This document shows positions 1 to 8,018 of a DNA stretch of 23,033 nucleotides, piece after piece. The translations under genes were made by a program, and so were the position numbers. The notes below the pieces were generated by a model. The model ran no database searches. It was not told the DNA's origin and was given only the letters and a program-made list of their open reading frames with translations. Each line of letters starts with the position of its first letter. Position 1 is the stretch's first letter. The DNA comes from DASPTB01 sp035623615 (lineage in GTDB: Bacteria > Actinomycetota > UBA4738): positions 1 through 23,033 of the forward strand of contig DASPTB010000173.1 of NCBI GenBank assembly GCA_035623615.1, in the 5' to 3' direction.

Positions 1-282
1 GGCGGTCCATCTGAACCGTTTCCCGAGCCGCAGGACCAGTCCCGGAAAGCCCGCGTCGGACACGAGGAGGTTCGACCCCTTGCCGATCACCGTCCACGGC
101 ACGCCCGCTCGCGCGACGGCCTCGGCGGCCCCCGCGAGATCGTCGTCGGACTCGGCTTCGAGGTACAGGGCGGCCGGGCCGCCGAGCCGGAAGCTCGTGA
201 TGGGAGCGAGGGGAAACCCCACCCTGACGCGAGCTCCGGCCGCCCGCAGGACGCCCTCGGCCAGCGACAGGTCGCCGCTCAT
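1..282 (-). CDS. murB: UDP-N-acetylenolpyruvoylglucosamine reductase MurB, N-terminal part (cut by window edge)
   Basis: Only the first 94 codons are present; the gene continues past the left edge. The family is a cytoplasmic FAD enzyme that reduces UDP-GlcNAc-enolpyruvate to UDP-MurNAc with NADPH, the second committed step of peptidoglycan precursor synthesis. The visible part shows the N-terminal FAD-binding region: PITSFRLGGPA at about residues 27-37, then VIGKGSNLLVSDAGFPG at about 70-86, matching the family's GxGSNLLV-D-G flavin-binding signature. The ATG at 282-280 overlaps the murC stop as ATGA, which fixes the start and implies translational coupling. The position after murC is the usual actinobacterial order. 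Identification is firm; the catalytic C-terminal domain cannot be examined. Confidence 0.95.
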   Translation of the reverse strand, partial: MSGDLSLAEGVLRAAGARVRVGFPLAPITSFRLGGPAALYLEAESDDDLAGAAEAVARAGVPWTVIGKGSNLLVSDAGFPGLVLRLGKRFRWTA

Positions 283-1766
283 CGGGCCGCCTCGGCGCCG
301 TCGCGGATGATGGCGACCGTCTCGTCGGCGACCGTGGTGATATCCCCCGCCCCGAGCGTGACGACCAGGTCGCCCGGCCGGACGAGGCCGGCCACGAGGG
401 CCGCCACGTCTGCGCGGTGGGGCAGGTAGATGATCCGCTTGCCGGGAGCGGCCTCGGCGAGGGAGTCGACCACCAGCTTCCCGCTCACACCCGGTATCGG
501 GTCCTCCCAGGCCGCGTACACGTCGGTGACGACGGCGACGTCCGCGGCGGCGAGGCTCGCCCCCAGGCCGCCCCACATCGCGGCCGTCCGCGAGTAGCGG
601 TGGGGCTGGAAGACCCCGATCACACGGCCGCCGGCGCGTCCTCGCGCGGCCTCGAGCACCGACGCGATCTCGGTCGGGTGGATGGCGTAGTCGTCGACGA
701 ACCGGACTCCTGCGGCCTCACCCTTGCTCTCGAATCGACGGTGAACTCCCCCATAGCTCGCGATGCCGGAGAGGGCTTCCTCGACCGGAAGGTGAAGGGC
801 GAGCGCCACACCGACAGCGGCCGCTGCGTTCAGGAGATTGTGCCTCGGTCCGACCGAGAGCTCGATCTGGAGTGGAGCCTCATGACCCTCGATGACAAAT
901 CGAGCCCTTGGGGTTGAATCCTGGTCCTCGTCGAAGACAACCCTCAAGTCGAGGTTGGGACCCTGGGCACCGTACCGGATCACGGTCGCAGGAGACCCGG
1001 CCAGCGCCCGCCGGACGCCGGGGTCGTCCCAGCAGGCCACCACCGTCGCCGCCTGACGGGCGAACTGGGCGAAGGCGCGCTCGATGCGGTCGGGGGACCC
1101 GTAGAAGTCGAGGTGGTCGGCCTCCACGTTCGTCACCACCGCCACCTCAGGCCGGAATAGAAGGAACGAGCCGTCGCTCTCGTCGGCCTCCGCAACGAAG
1201 TAGGCCCCTCGTCCGGCGCCGGCGCCCGATCCGCTCTCGTTGAGGTCACCTCCGATCACGTACGTGGGATCCAGCCCCAGCCGGGAGAGCATCACCGCGA
1301 CCATCGACGTCGTCGTCGTCTTGCCGTGCGTCCCCGTGACCGCGACTGTCCGCGCTCCTCTGGTCAGCGCCGCGAGCACCTGCGCGCGCATGAGCACGGG
1401 GATCCCTCGATCGCGTGCCGCCCGCGCCTCGGAATTGGCTGCGGGGACCGCCGACGAGATCACCACCGCGTCCGGAGCGTCCACCTGCTCGGCCCGGTGA
1501 CCGACGAAGATCGTCGCGCCGGCTGCGCGAAGCCGCTCCAGCCCTGCCGATTCCTTCAGGTCCGATCCGCTCACCCGCACCCCGCGCGCGAGGAGCACCT
1601 CGGCGATGCCCCGCATTCCCGCTCCGCCGATGCCCACCAAGTGCAGGTGCCGCCACCCGGCGGGATCGGGAACCGGGAGGGTCGGGATGCTGCCCGGCGC
1701 TGCGTCGAACGGCGGCAGCGGCGCAGGATCGACGTCGGCGGCGTGGTTCGTCCCTGGCCCGTTCAC
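279..1766 (-). CDS. murC: UDP-N-acetylmuramate--L-alanine ligase MurC
   Basis: This cytoplasmic Mur ligase adds L-Ala to UDP-MurNAc using ATP. The 495-residue product has an N-terminal Rossmann-like motif GIGGAGM (45-51), the P-loop VTGTHGKTTTT (143-153), EADESDGSF in the central domain, the C-terminal DDYxxHPTE motif near 358-366 and VFQPHRYSRT. The first histidine of the usual HHPTE is Ile362 here, which is odd for the family. The start is the GTG at 1766-1764: it overlaps the murG stop as GTGA and is preceded by GAGGGAG at suitable spacing. Longer upstream readings would run through murG. The stop overlaps the murB start. About 35 residues precede the first beta strand, slightly long for the family. 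Confidence 0.96.
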   Translation of the reverse strand: MNGPGTNHAADVDPAPLPPFDAAPGSIPTLPVPDPAGWRHLHLVGIGGAGMRGIAEVLLARGVRVSGSDLKESAGLERLRAAGATIFVGHRAEQVDAPDAVVISSAVPAANSEARAARDRGIPVLMRAQVLAALTRGARTVAVTGTHGKTTTTSMVAVMLSRLGLDPTYVIGGDLNESGSGAGAGRGAYFVAEADESDGSFLLFRPEVAVVTNVEADHLDFYGSPDRIERAFAQFARQAATVVACWDDPGVRRALAGSPATVIRYGAQGPNLDLRVVFDEDQDSTPRARFVIEGHEAPLQIELSVGPRHNLLNAAAAVGVALALHLPVEEALSGIASYGGVHRRFESKGEAAGVRFVDDYAIHPTEIASVLEAARGRAGGRVIGVFQPHRYSRTAAMWGGLGASLAAADVAVVTDVYAAWEDPIPGVSGKLVVDSLAEAAPGKRIIYLPHRADVAALVAGLVRPGDLVVTLGAGDITTVADETVAIIRDGAEAAR

Positions 1767-2866
1767 CGCTCGACTCCCTCGATGACGTCGATGAGTCGCT
1801 TCGTTGCGTCGGGGGTGCCGAAGGCCGCCGACCGCGTGCACATCGATTGCAATCGCTGCTCGTGATCCACGAGCGCGAGGATGCGCTCGGCCAGGCTGTC
1901 GGCCGTCAACTCGTCGTCCATGAGGATGCTGGCTCCCCCCGCGCGCTGGACGGCCCGGGCGTTGGCCTCCTGCTCGCCGGCGATCGCGTGCGGATAGGGA
2001 ACGAACAACGCCGGCAACCCGCAAACGGTGATCTCCGCGACCGAGCTCGCGCCGGCGCGAGAGACCACGAGGTCCGCGACGGCGTAGACGAGCTCCATGC
2101 GATCCAGGAACCCGACCGCGCGCACGATCAATGGACCGCCGGCCGGCAGGTCGTGACGACTCGACTCCAGGTGGCTCTGTCCGGTCAGCAGCACCATCTG
2201 AAGGTCCGTCCGTCCCGACAGGATCCGGGTCGCGCCGATCGTGGCCTCGTTCACGTGCGCCGCGCCCTGGCTTCCGCCGAACACGACGATCGTCCTGCGA
2301 CCCGGCTCCAGACCGAATGCCGCGCGCGCTGCCTCGATCAGAGACGCGCGGTCGTCCCGGACCCGCAGCACCGAGTCGCGCACCGGATTGCCCGTCACCA
2401 CGACACGCTGGCGCGGAAACGACCGGTCGGCGTCCGCGAACCCGAGCGCCACGGCCGAAGACACGTGCGACAAGGATCGGTTGGCGAGCCCGGCCACGGC
2501 GTTCTGCTCGTGCAGGACCACCGGCACCCGTTCACGGCGGGCGGCGATAACGGTCGGGACGCTGACGTACCCACCCATGCCGAGCACCGCTCCCGCTCCG
2601 CGCACGACGTCGCGGCACCGGCCGACGGCGCGGAGCGCGGCGACGGGCCCGCGAAACGCTTCCGGCGAGGCCTTTCTCGCGAACGGCTCCAGCGGCACGG
2701 CGTGGAACTCGAATCCGGCCTCGGGAACGACGCGGGACTCCAGCCCGCGCTCGGTCCCGACGAACGCGACGTCGCGTCCGCGCTCGGCGAGCGCGGACGC
2801 GAGGGCAAGCCCCGGGAAGAGGTGACCGCCGGTCCCCCCGGCCGCGACGATCACCCTGCCGGTCAC
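1763..2866 (-). CDS. murG: UDP-GlcNAc:lipid I N-acetylglucosaminyltransferase MurG
   Basis: This GT-B glycosyltransferase works on the inner face of the membrane and adds GlcNAc to lipid I to make lipid II. The product has 367 residues, close to the usual 350-370. The N-terminal glycine-rich loop GGTGGHLFPG is at 10-19, followed by GMGGYVS, HEQNAVAGLANR, the linker motif GGSQGA and the UDP-sugar-binding SRAGASSVAEI. The late P-P-A-QE-NA motif reads IAGEQEANA, keeping the nucleotide-sugar-contacting Gln but with Glu where the commoner form has His before it. The GTG start at 2866-2864 overlaps the ftsW stop as GTGA, and the gene's own stop overlaps the murC start, so it sits in a coupled chain. 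Confidence 0.97.
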   Translation of the reverse strand: MTGRVIVAAGGTGGHLFPGLALASALAERGRDVAFVGTERGLESRVVPEAGFEFHAVPLEPFARKASPEAFRGPVAALRAVGRCRDVVRGAGAVLGMGGYVSVPTVIAARRERVPVVLHEQNAVAGLANRSLSHVSSAVALGFADADRSFPRQRVVVTGNPVRDSVLRVRDDRASLIEAARAAFGLEPGRRTIVVFGGSQGAAHVNEATIGATRILSGRTDLQMVLLTGQSHLESSRHDLPAGGPLIVRAVGFLDRMELVYAVADLVVSRAGASSVAEITVCGLPALFVPYPHAIAGEQEANARAVQRAGGASILMDDELTADSLAERILALVDHEQRLQSMCTRSAAFGTPDATKRLIDVIEGVER

Positions 2867-4104
2867 GGGGCTCTCCGCGCCTGTGTCCTCAGGCGCCGGC
2901 GCTGCCGGGCGGTTGCCTGCAGGGACTCCCTTCCCACCGATACGAGAACGCCCACGCCGACCATCGAGACGACGAGCGACGACCCTCCGTACGACACGAA
3001 GGGCAGGGGAATGCCGGTGATCGGCAGGAGCCCGGTGACGGCACCCATGTTCACCACGGCCTGGAACGCGATCCATCCGGTGATGCCGGCCGCGAGCAAC
3101 CTGCCGTGCAGGTCCGGCGCCCGCAGGGCGATGCGAACCCCGGCCCAGATGAACACGGCGAACAGCGCGATGACCACCGCTTCGCCGATCAGCCCGGTCT
3201 CCTCGCCGATGATCGCGAAGATGAAGTCGGTGTGGGCGTTCGGCACGAACATCCACTTCTGGCGGCTCGCGCCCAGGCCCACACCCAGCCAGTGCCCCGA
3301 CCCCAACGCCATCAAGGACTGGACGATCTGGTAGCCGTTGCCACGCGGGTCGGCCCACGGATGCAGGAACGAGAAGAACCGGGTCCGTCGGTAGGCTGCC
3401 GACATGATGAGCGCGAGCCCGGCGGCCGTCCCGAGGACGAACGTGAGCAGCAGCGTTCGCAGCCGCACTCCGACGATGTACAGAAGAAGGAAGACCGTCG
3501 CGACGATGACCATCGTCGTCCCGAGGTCGGGCTGCAACATGATGAGCACGAGCATCGGGGCGACCACGATCAGCAGCGGCGTCACCAGACGGAGGGGGTC
3601 GTTCACGAACGCGCGGTTGCGGGCGAAGATCGCGGCCGCTGCAGCGACGGTGACGAGCTTCGCCAGCTCGGAGGGCTGAAGCGTGAGCGGGCCGAGGTTC
3701 ACCCAGCGCGCCGATCCCCCGGCCGACGTGCCGGACGAGGGGTGGAGCACGAGCACCAGCAGCACGAACGTGACCGCCGCGAGAGGCCCCCAGGCTCGGC
3801 GCCACACCGAGTACGGGGCCCGGGCGGTCACCACGAAGAGCACGAGCCCGACCCCGACGAACAGCAGCTGCCGCTTGAAGAAGAAGAAGCTCGACCCCGT
3901 CACGGCGAACGCGGAGATCGAGCTCGCCGACAGCACCATCACGAGCCCGACCACGACCAGGATCGCCGACGATCCGAGCAGCACGCGCAGGCTGCGGCGC
4001 TGCGCGCGCTCGGTCCTGGCCGCGGCGGCCGCGGGCGAGACCTCCCCCGGACGCACCAGGCGCAGGCGGGGCGCCAGAGCCGGATGTACGACCTGCTCAG
4101 CCAC
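2863..4104 (-). CDS. ftsW: Peptidoglycan glycosyltransferase FtsW (SEDS family)
   Basis: A polytopic SEDS-family membrane protein of 413 residues; FtsW polymerises lipid II glycan strands at the septum together with its cognate class B PBP, encoded here as ftsI. About ten hydrophobic segments follow an Arg/Ala-rich cytoplasmic N-terminus of about 40 residues. Family landmarks are LQPDLGTT, GNGYQIVQSLMALGSG, the long extracytoplasmic loop with NAHTDFIFAIIGEETGLIG, and LLPITGIPLPFVSYGGSS near the C-terminus. A short basic tail rich in Arg follows the last membrane segment. The GTG start at 4104-4102 lies 8 bases inside murD. Position between murD and murG is the usual one for septal FtsW rather than RodA. 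Confidence 0.96.
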   Translation of the reverse strand: MAEQVVHPALAPRLRLVRPGEVSPAAAAARTERAQRRSLRVLLGSSAILVVVGLVMVLSASSISAFAVTGSSFFFFKRQLLFVGVGLVLFVVTARAPYSVWRRAWGPLAAVTFVLLVLVLHPSSGTSAGGSARWVNLGPLTLQPSELAKLVTVAAAAAIFARNRAFVNDPLRLVTPLLIVVAPMLVLIMLQPDLGTTMVIVATVFLLLYIVGVRLRTLLLTFVLGTAAGLALIMSAAYRRTRFFSFLHPWADPRGNGYQIVQSLMALGSGHWLGVGLGASRQKWMFVPNAHTDFIFAIIGEETGLIGEAVVIALFAVFIWAGVRIALRAPDLHGRLLAAGITGWIAFQAVVNMGAVTGLLPITGIPLPFVSYGGSSLVVSMVGVGVLVSVGRESLQATARQRRRLRTQARRAP

Positions 4105-5542
4105 CGGCGCCTCCCGTCTCTTCCTCGTGCTTCTCGAGCGCGGCAGCGAGCGCCGAGGCCGCGCCCGCGAACAGGTCGCCGCGTTCCGCGTAGTCGCGGA
4201 ACATGTCCTGGCTGGCGCACGCCGGCGCCAGGATCACCTCTCCACCTGGCCGCGACTCGACGAAAGCGAGCGCCACCGCCTCCTCGATCGAAGCGGCGCG
4301 GCGGGTGGGCACGAGACCGTCGAAGACGGCCTCGATCTGCGGCGCGGCCTCGCCGAGGGTGATCACGGCGGACACGTTGTCCACCGCAGCGCGAAGCGGT
4401 GTCAGGTCGACGCCCTTCGCGCGCCCGCCGGCGATCAGGACGACGTCGTGACGACCGCTCAGCGCCGCGAGCGCGGCGTGCGGATTCGTCGCCTTCGAGT
4501 CGTCCACGAAGCCAACCGATCCCGCGACGGCGACGAGCGTCCCCCGGTGCGGCAGTGGCTCGAAGGCCTCGAGGGCCGAGCGAATCGCGTTCGCAGTGAC
4601 GCCGAACTCGCGAGCCGACGCTACGGCGGCGGCGGCGTCGATCGCGAACGCGCCATCGGCACCCGGCAGCGGGAACGTCTCCTTCCTTCCCCTGGCGCCG
4701 CGGACGACGACCGTGCCGTCGACGATTCCCGTCTCCCCCGCGCCCGGCGGTCCTTCACGGAACCACCGGCGCTCGCAGGTCGCCTCCGACGAGACCCGCG
4801 CGGCGGTCTCGTCGGAGGCGTTCCCGACGTGCACGTCGCCGCCGGATTGCCGCGCGTAGATCCGCGCTTTGGCCTCGGCGTATGCGTCGAACGAGCCATG
4901 CCAGTCGAGGTGGTCCGGAGCGACGTTCAGCAGCACGGAGACGCTCGGGTGCAGATGTTCCTGCAGCGCAAGCTGAAACGACGACGCCTCGACCGCCAGC
5001 GCGTCCCACTCCTCGCGCGCCGCGAGCGAGAAGGGGTAACCGACATTGCCGCACGCCCGCGCCTTCAAGCCATCCGCGCAGAGCATGGCGGCGAGGAGCT
5101 CGACCGTGGTCGTCTTGCCGTTCGTGCCGGTGACGGCCACGTACGGCGCGCGGCAGAGCCGCGCGCCGAGCTCGAGCTCACTCCAGATCGGGAGGCCTCG
5201 CTCTCGCGCCCACGCGAGTACCGGCGCGTCGGGCGGGACGCCCGGGCTCGCCACGACGAGGGTCGCGCCCTCCAGGTGCTCGGGAGCGTGCCCGCCCGCG
5301 CGGAGCTCGACACCGGGCGGCGTTGTCGCGGCCAGCTCGCCGGCCGGACGCCGCTCCGTGACGAGCACCTCTGCTCCTTCCGCCGCGAGGACGTCTGCGG
5401 CCGCGCGGCCGCTCGCGCCGAAGCCCACGACGACCACGCGCTGCCCCTCGACATCGAGCCCCACCGCCCGGCGGGCGGGCTGCGGCCGCGCCGCGGCGGC
5501 GCGGGCCTTCTTTCCATGTGCGCGCGGGCGTGCGCCGCTCAT
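4097..5542 (-). CDS. murD: UDP-N-acetylmuramoyl-L-alanine--D-glutamate ligase MurD
   Basis: This cytoplasmic ATP-dependent ligase adds D-Glu to UDP-MurNAc-L-Ala. The 481-residue product shows the N-terminal nucleotide-fold motif VVVVGFGASGRA (36-47), the P-loop VTGTNGKTTT (137-146), NVAPDHLDWHGS in the central domain, and C-terminal landmarks VDDSKATNPHAA, LIAGGRAKGVD and LAPACASQDMFRDYAERG. About 34 residues precede the first strand and are unusually rich in Arg, Ala and Pro, so MurD carries a basic N-terminal extension. The ATG at 5542-5540 overlaps the mraY stop as ATGA, supporting that start. The 3' end overlaps ftsW by 8 bases. Confidence 0.96.
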   Translation of the reverse strand: MSGARPRAHGKKARAAAARPQPARRAVGLDVEGQRVVVVGFGASGRAAADVLAAEGAEVLVTERRPAGELAATTPPGVELRAGGHAPEHLEGATLVVASPGVPPDAPVLAWARERGLPIWSELELGARLCRAPYVAVTGTNGKTTTVELLAAMLCADGLKARACGNVGYPFSLAAREEWDALAVEASSFQLALQEHLHPSVSVLLNVAPDHLDWHGSFDAYAEAKARIYARQSGGDVHVGNASDETAARVSSEATCERRWFREGPPGAGETGIVDGTVVVRGARGRKETFPLPGADGAFAIDAAAAVASAREFGVTANAIRSALEAFEPLPHRGTLVAVAGSVGFVDDSKATNPHAALAALSGRHDVVLIAGGRAKGVDLTPLRAAVDNVSAVITLGEAAPQIEAVFDGLVPTRRAASIEEAVALAFVESRPGGEVILAPACASQDMFRDYAERGDLFAGAASALAAALEKHEEETGGAGG

Positions 5543-6588
5543 CCCGTGCCTCCGCGCGCCAGGAAGTCCGCATAGAAGAGACCGAGGCCGAACGCGACGG
5601 CCAGCCCGGCAATGATCCAGAAGCGCACGATCACGGTGAATTCGGGCCAGCCGAGCAGCTCGAAGTGATGGTGCAGCGGCGCCATCCTGAAGGCGCGCCG
5701 CTTCGTGGTGCGAAACACCACCACCTGGACGATGACCGAGGTCGCTTCCAGCGCGTACAGGCCGCCGAGGATCAGCAGCAGCAGCTGCGTGTCGGTCATG
5801 AGCGCCAGCGCGGCAAGCATGCCGCCGATCGCGAGCGAACCCGTGTCGCCCATGAAGATTTTCGCGGGAGCGGCGTTCCACCACAGGAATCCTGCAGTTG
5901 CCCCCATCGCGCCCGCGCCCACGATCGCGAGGTCGAGCGTCGATCCGGCTGAAAGGTCGTAGCAGAACTGCGGCGAGATGCCCGCTCCGCACGAGTGACG
6001 AAACTCCCAGAAGGCGATGACGACGTAGGCGGCGAACACGAGCGCGGAGGATCCCGACGCGAGGCCGTCCAGCCCGTCGGTGAGGTTCACGGCGTTCGAC
6101 GATGCCGCGATCATGATGAACACCCACAGATAGAAGAGGAGGCCGAGCCGCAGCCCCGTGTCGCGGATGAATGAGAGCTGCTCGTTCACGTGCGCGACGT
6201 GGAGCGCGAGGTAGGCGAACGCGATGCTGATGACGGCCTGCCCGATCAGCTTCGCCGGCATGCTCAGGCCGAGGGACCGCTGACGAACGTTGATGAGGTC
6301 GTCGACGGCACCGAGGATCGCCAGCGCCGTTCCCACGCCGAGCACGAGGAGGCCGGCCGCCGTGACTCGCTCGCTCGCCGGGCGGGCGGCGACGTAGGCG
6401 ATCAGTACCGCGAGCATGATCACGATCCCGCCCATCGTGGGCGTGCCCATCTTCTCGAGATGCCCGCGAGGGCCGTCCTCGCGGATGCGCTGCCCCCAGC
6501 CCCACGCGCGGAAGAGCCGGATCGCGATGGGCGAGCCGAGCAGCGCGACGAAGAAACCGACGCCGCCCGCCAGGAGGATCGCTCTCAC
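5539..6588 (-). CDS. mraY: Phospho-N-acetylmuramoyl-pentapeptide-transferase MraY
   Basis: This integral membrane enzyme transfers phospho-MurNAc-pentapeptide onto undecaprenyl phosphate, making lipid I. The 349-residue product has about ten hydrophobic segments. Catalytic landmarks are all present: the Asp pair in GAVDDLINV (DD at 96-97), NAVNLTDGLDGLA (165-177), FMGDTGSL (245-252) and the cytoplasmic histidine cluster APLHHHFE (HHH 306-308). The GTG start at 6588-6586 overlaps the murF stop as GTGA. The stop overlaps the murD start as ATGA. The loop after the fifth membrane segment carries a short two-Cys stretch (FRHSCGAGISPQFCYD), probably extracytoplasmic; whether the cysteines pair is unknown. 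Confidence 0.97.
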   Translation of the reverse strand: MRAILLAGGVGFFVALLGSPIAIRLFRAWGWGQRIREDGPRGHLEKMGTPTMGGIVIMLAVLIAYVAARPASERVTAAGLLVLGVGTALAILGAVDDLINVRQRSLGLSMPAKLIGQAVISIAFAYLALHVAHVNEQLSFIRDTGLRLGLLFYLWVFIMIAASSNAVNLTDGLDGLASGSSALVFAAYVVIAFWEFRHSCGAGISPQFCYDLSAGSTLDLAIVGAGAMGATAGFLWWNAAPAKIFMGDTGSLAIGGMLAALALMTDTQLLLLILGGLYALEATSVIVQVVVFRTTKRRAFRMAPLHHHFELLGWPEFTVIVRFWIIAGLAVAFGLGLFYADFLARGGTG

Positions 6589-8018
6589 GATTCACCCTGG
6601 TCTTCCGTCTGCTCCTCGACGGCGCCCCCATGCTCGGTGACGAGGCGGGTCGCGACCCGATCCAGACCCACGGCCCGGGACGCCTTCACCAGGACGACGT
6701 CCCCGGACCGCACGATCGAGCGGGCGGCGGCCAGGGCTTCGTCCACGTCGTCGCTCGACACGACGCGGCTCGGGTCGATCCCCTCGCGCTCCGCGCCGGC
6801 CACGACGGCCTTGCCCCACGGTCCGACCGCGATCAGGACGTCGACGCCCAGCCGGGCGGCCTGCTTGCCGAGACGTTCGTGCTCCTCGAGCGCAATGGGG
6901 CCGAGCTCGGCCATTTCGCCAAGGATCGCGACCCACCGGCGCTCGGCCGCCACACGGCGCGCCGTGGCAAGCGCGGCCGCGGCCGACGTGGGGTTCGCGT
7001 TGTACGCGTCGTGCAGGACGGTCACGCCGTCGACCGTTTCCAGCAGCTCCATCCGCCCGCCGCTGACGCGAGCGGCCGCCAACGCCGGGACGATCTCGTT
7101 GGCGGACAGTCCCATCGACCAGCCCACCGCCGCCGCCGCCAGCGCGCCCGCGACCATGTGCTCGCCGACGATGCCGAGAGACACGCGCGCGTGCCCCTCG
7201 GGAAGGACGAGCTCGAACGTCGCGCGGGCTCGGTCGTCGAGCGTCACGGCCTCGGCGCGGACGTCCGCGGCTGCATCCCGGCCGTACGTCACGACCCGGG
7301 CGGCCGTGCGCTCGCGATAGCCGCGCGCGACTGGGTCGTCGGCGTTCAGGAACGCGACGCCGCCGGACGGGAGCGCTTCCACAAGCTCGGCCTTGGCATT
7401 GACGATCGCCTCGCGCGAACCGAACAGCTCCATGTGCGCGACGCCGACGTTGGTGACCACGCCCATCGTCGGTTGCGCGATGTCGCAGAGAAAGCGGATG
7501 TGGCCCGTCCCGCGGGCGCCCATCTCGCACACGATGGCCTCGGCGTCGCCGGGCGCGTCCAGGAGCGTCAGCGGGAGCCCGACCTCGTTGTTGAACGACG
7601 CCGGGCTCGCGGATGTCCGTCGCGACGAGCGCATCACGGCCGCGATCAGATCCTTGGTGCTCGTCTTGCCGGTGGAGCCCGTCACGCCGATGACCGCGGC
7701 GTCCATCGCTCGCCGCTCGGACGCCGCGAGCACTCCGAGCGCCGCCACCGTGTCGGCGACCCGCACCAGTGCGCCGTCGCCGAGCTGCGTATCGAGCGCG
7801 CGCGAGACGAGCGCGCCCGCCGCTCCGCGGGCAAAGGCGTCGGCCACGAACCGGTGGCCGTCGGTCCGGTCGCCGGCGATCGCCACGAAGAGGTCGCCGG
7901 GCGACGCGTGCCGGCTGTCGATGCAGACGCCGCGCACCTGGGCCGCTCCCGTTGGCGGCACGTTCGAGAGGGTGCCGGCGACGACGGCGGCCACATCGGC
8001 AAGCGAACGGGGCTTCAT
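6585..8018 (-). CDS. murF: UDP-N-acetylmuramoyl-tripeptide--D-alanyl-D-alanine ligase MurF
   Basis: This cytoplasmic Mur ligase adds D-Ala-D-Ala to the UDP-MurNAc-tripeptide, the last soluble step of precursor synthesis. The 477-residue product has the N-terminal domain with VCIDSRHASPGDLFVAI, the MurF-specific P-loop VTGSTGKTSTKDL (about 112-124), NNEVGLPLTLL, EMGARGTGHI, NVGVAHMELFGS and the C-terminal HDAYNANPTSAAAA and GEMAELG motifs. The ATG at 8018-8016 overlaps the murE stop as ATGA and so sets the start. The stop overlaps the mraY GTG start. Length and motifs are ordinary for the family. Confidence 0.97.
   Translation of the reverse strand: MKPRSLADVAAVVAGTLSNVPPTGAAQVRGVCIDSRHASPGDLFVAIAGDRTDGHRFVADAFARGAAGALVSRALDTQLGDGALVRVADTVAALGVLAASERRAMDAAVIGVTGSTGKTSTKDLIAAVMRSSRRTSASPASFNNEVGLPLTLLDAPGDAEAIVCEMGARGTGHIRFLCDIAQPTMGVVTNVGVAHMELFGSREAIVNAKAELVEALPSGGVAFLNADDPVARGYRERTAARVVTYGRDAAADVRAEAVTLDDRARATFELVLPEGHARVSLGIVGEHMVAGALAAAAVGWSMGLSANEIVPALAAARVSGGRMELLETVDGVTVLHDAYNANPTSAAAALATARRVAAERRWVAILGEMAELGPIALEEHERLGKQAARLGVDVLIAVGPWGKAVVAGAEREGIDPSRVVSSDDVDEALAAARSIVRSGDVVLVKASRAVGLDRVATRLVTEHGGAVEEQTEDQGES

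Noticed and set aside
1415..3334. Long plus-strand open frame opposite murC, murG and the end of ftsW
   Set aside because: It is Arg/Pro/Ala-rich, has no recognisable domain, and lies antisense to genes with clear motifs; long antisense frames are expected at this GC content.
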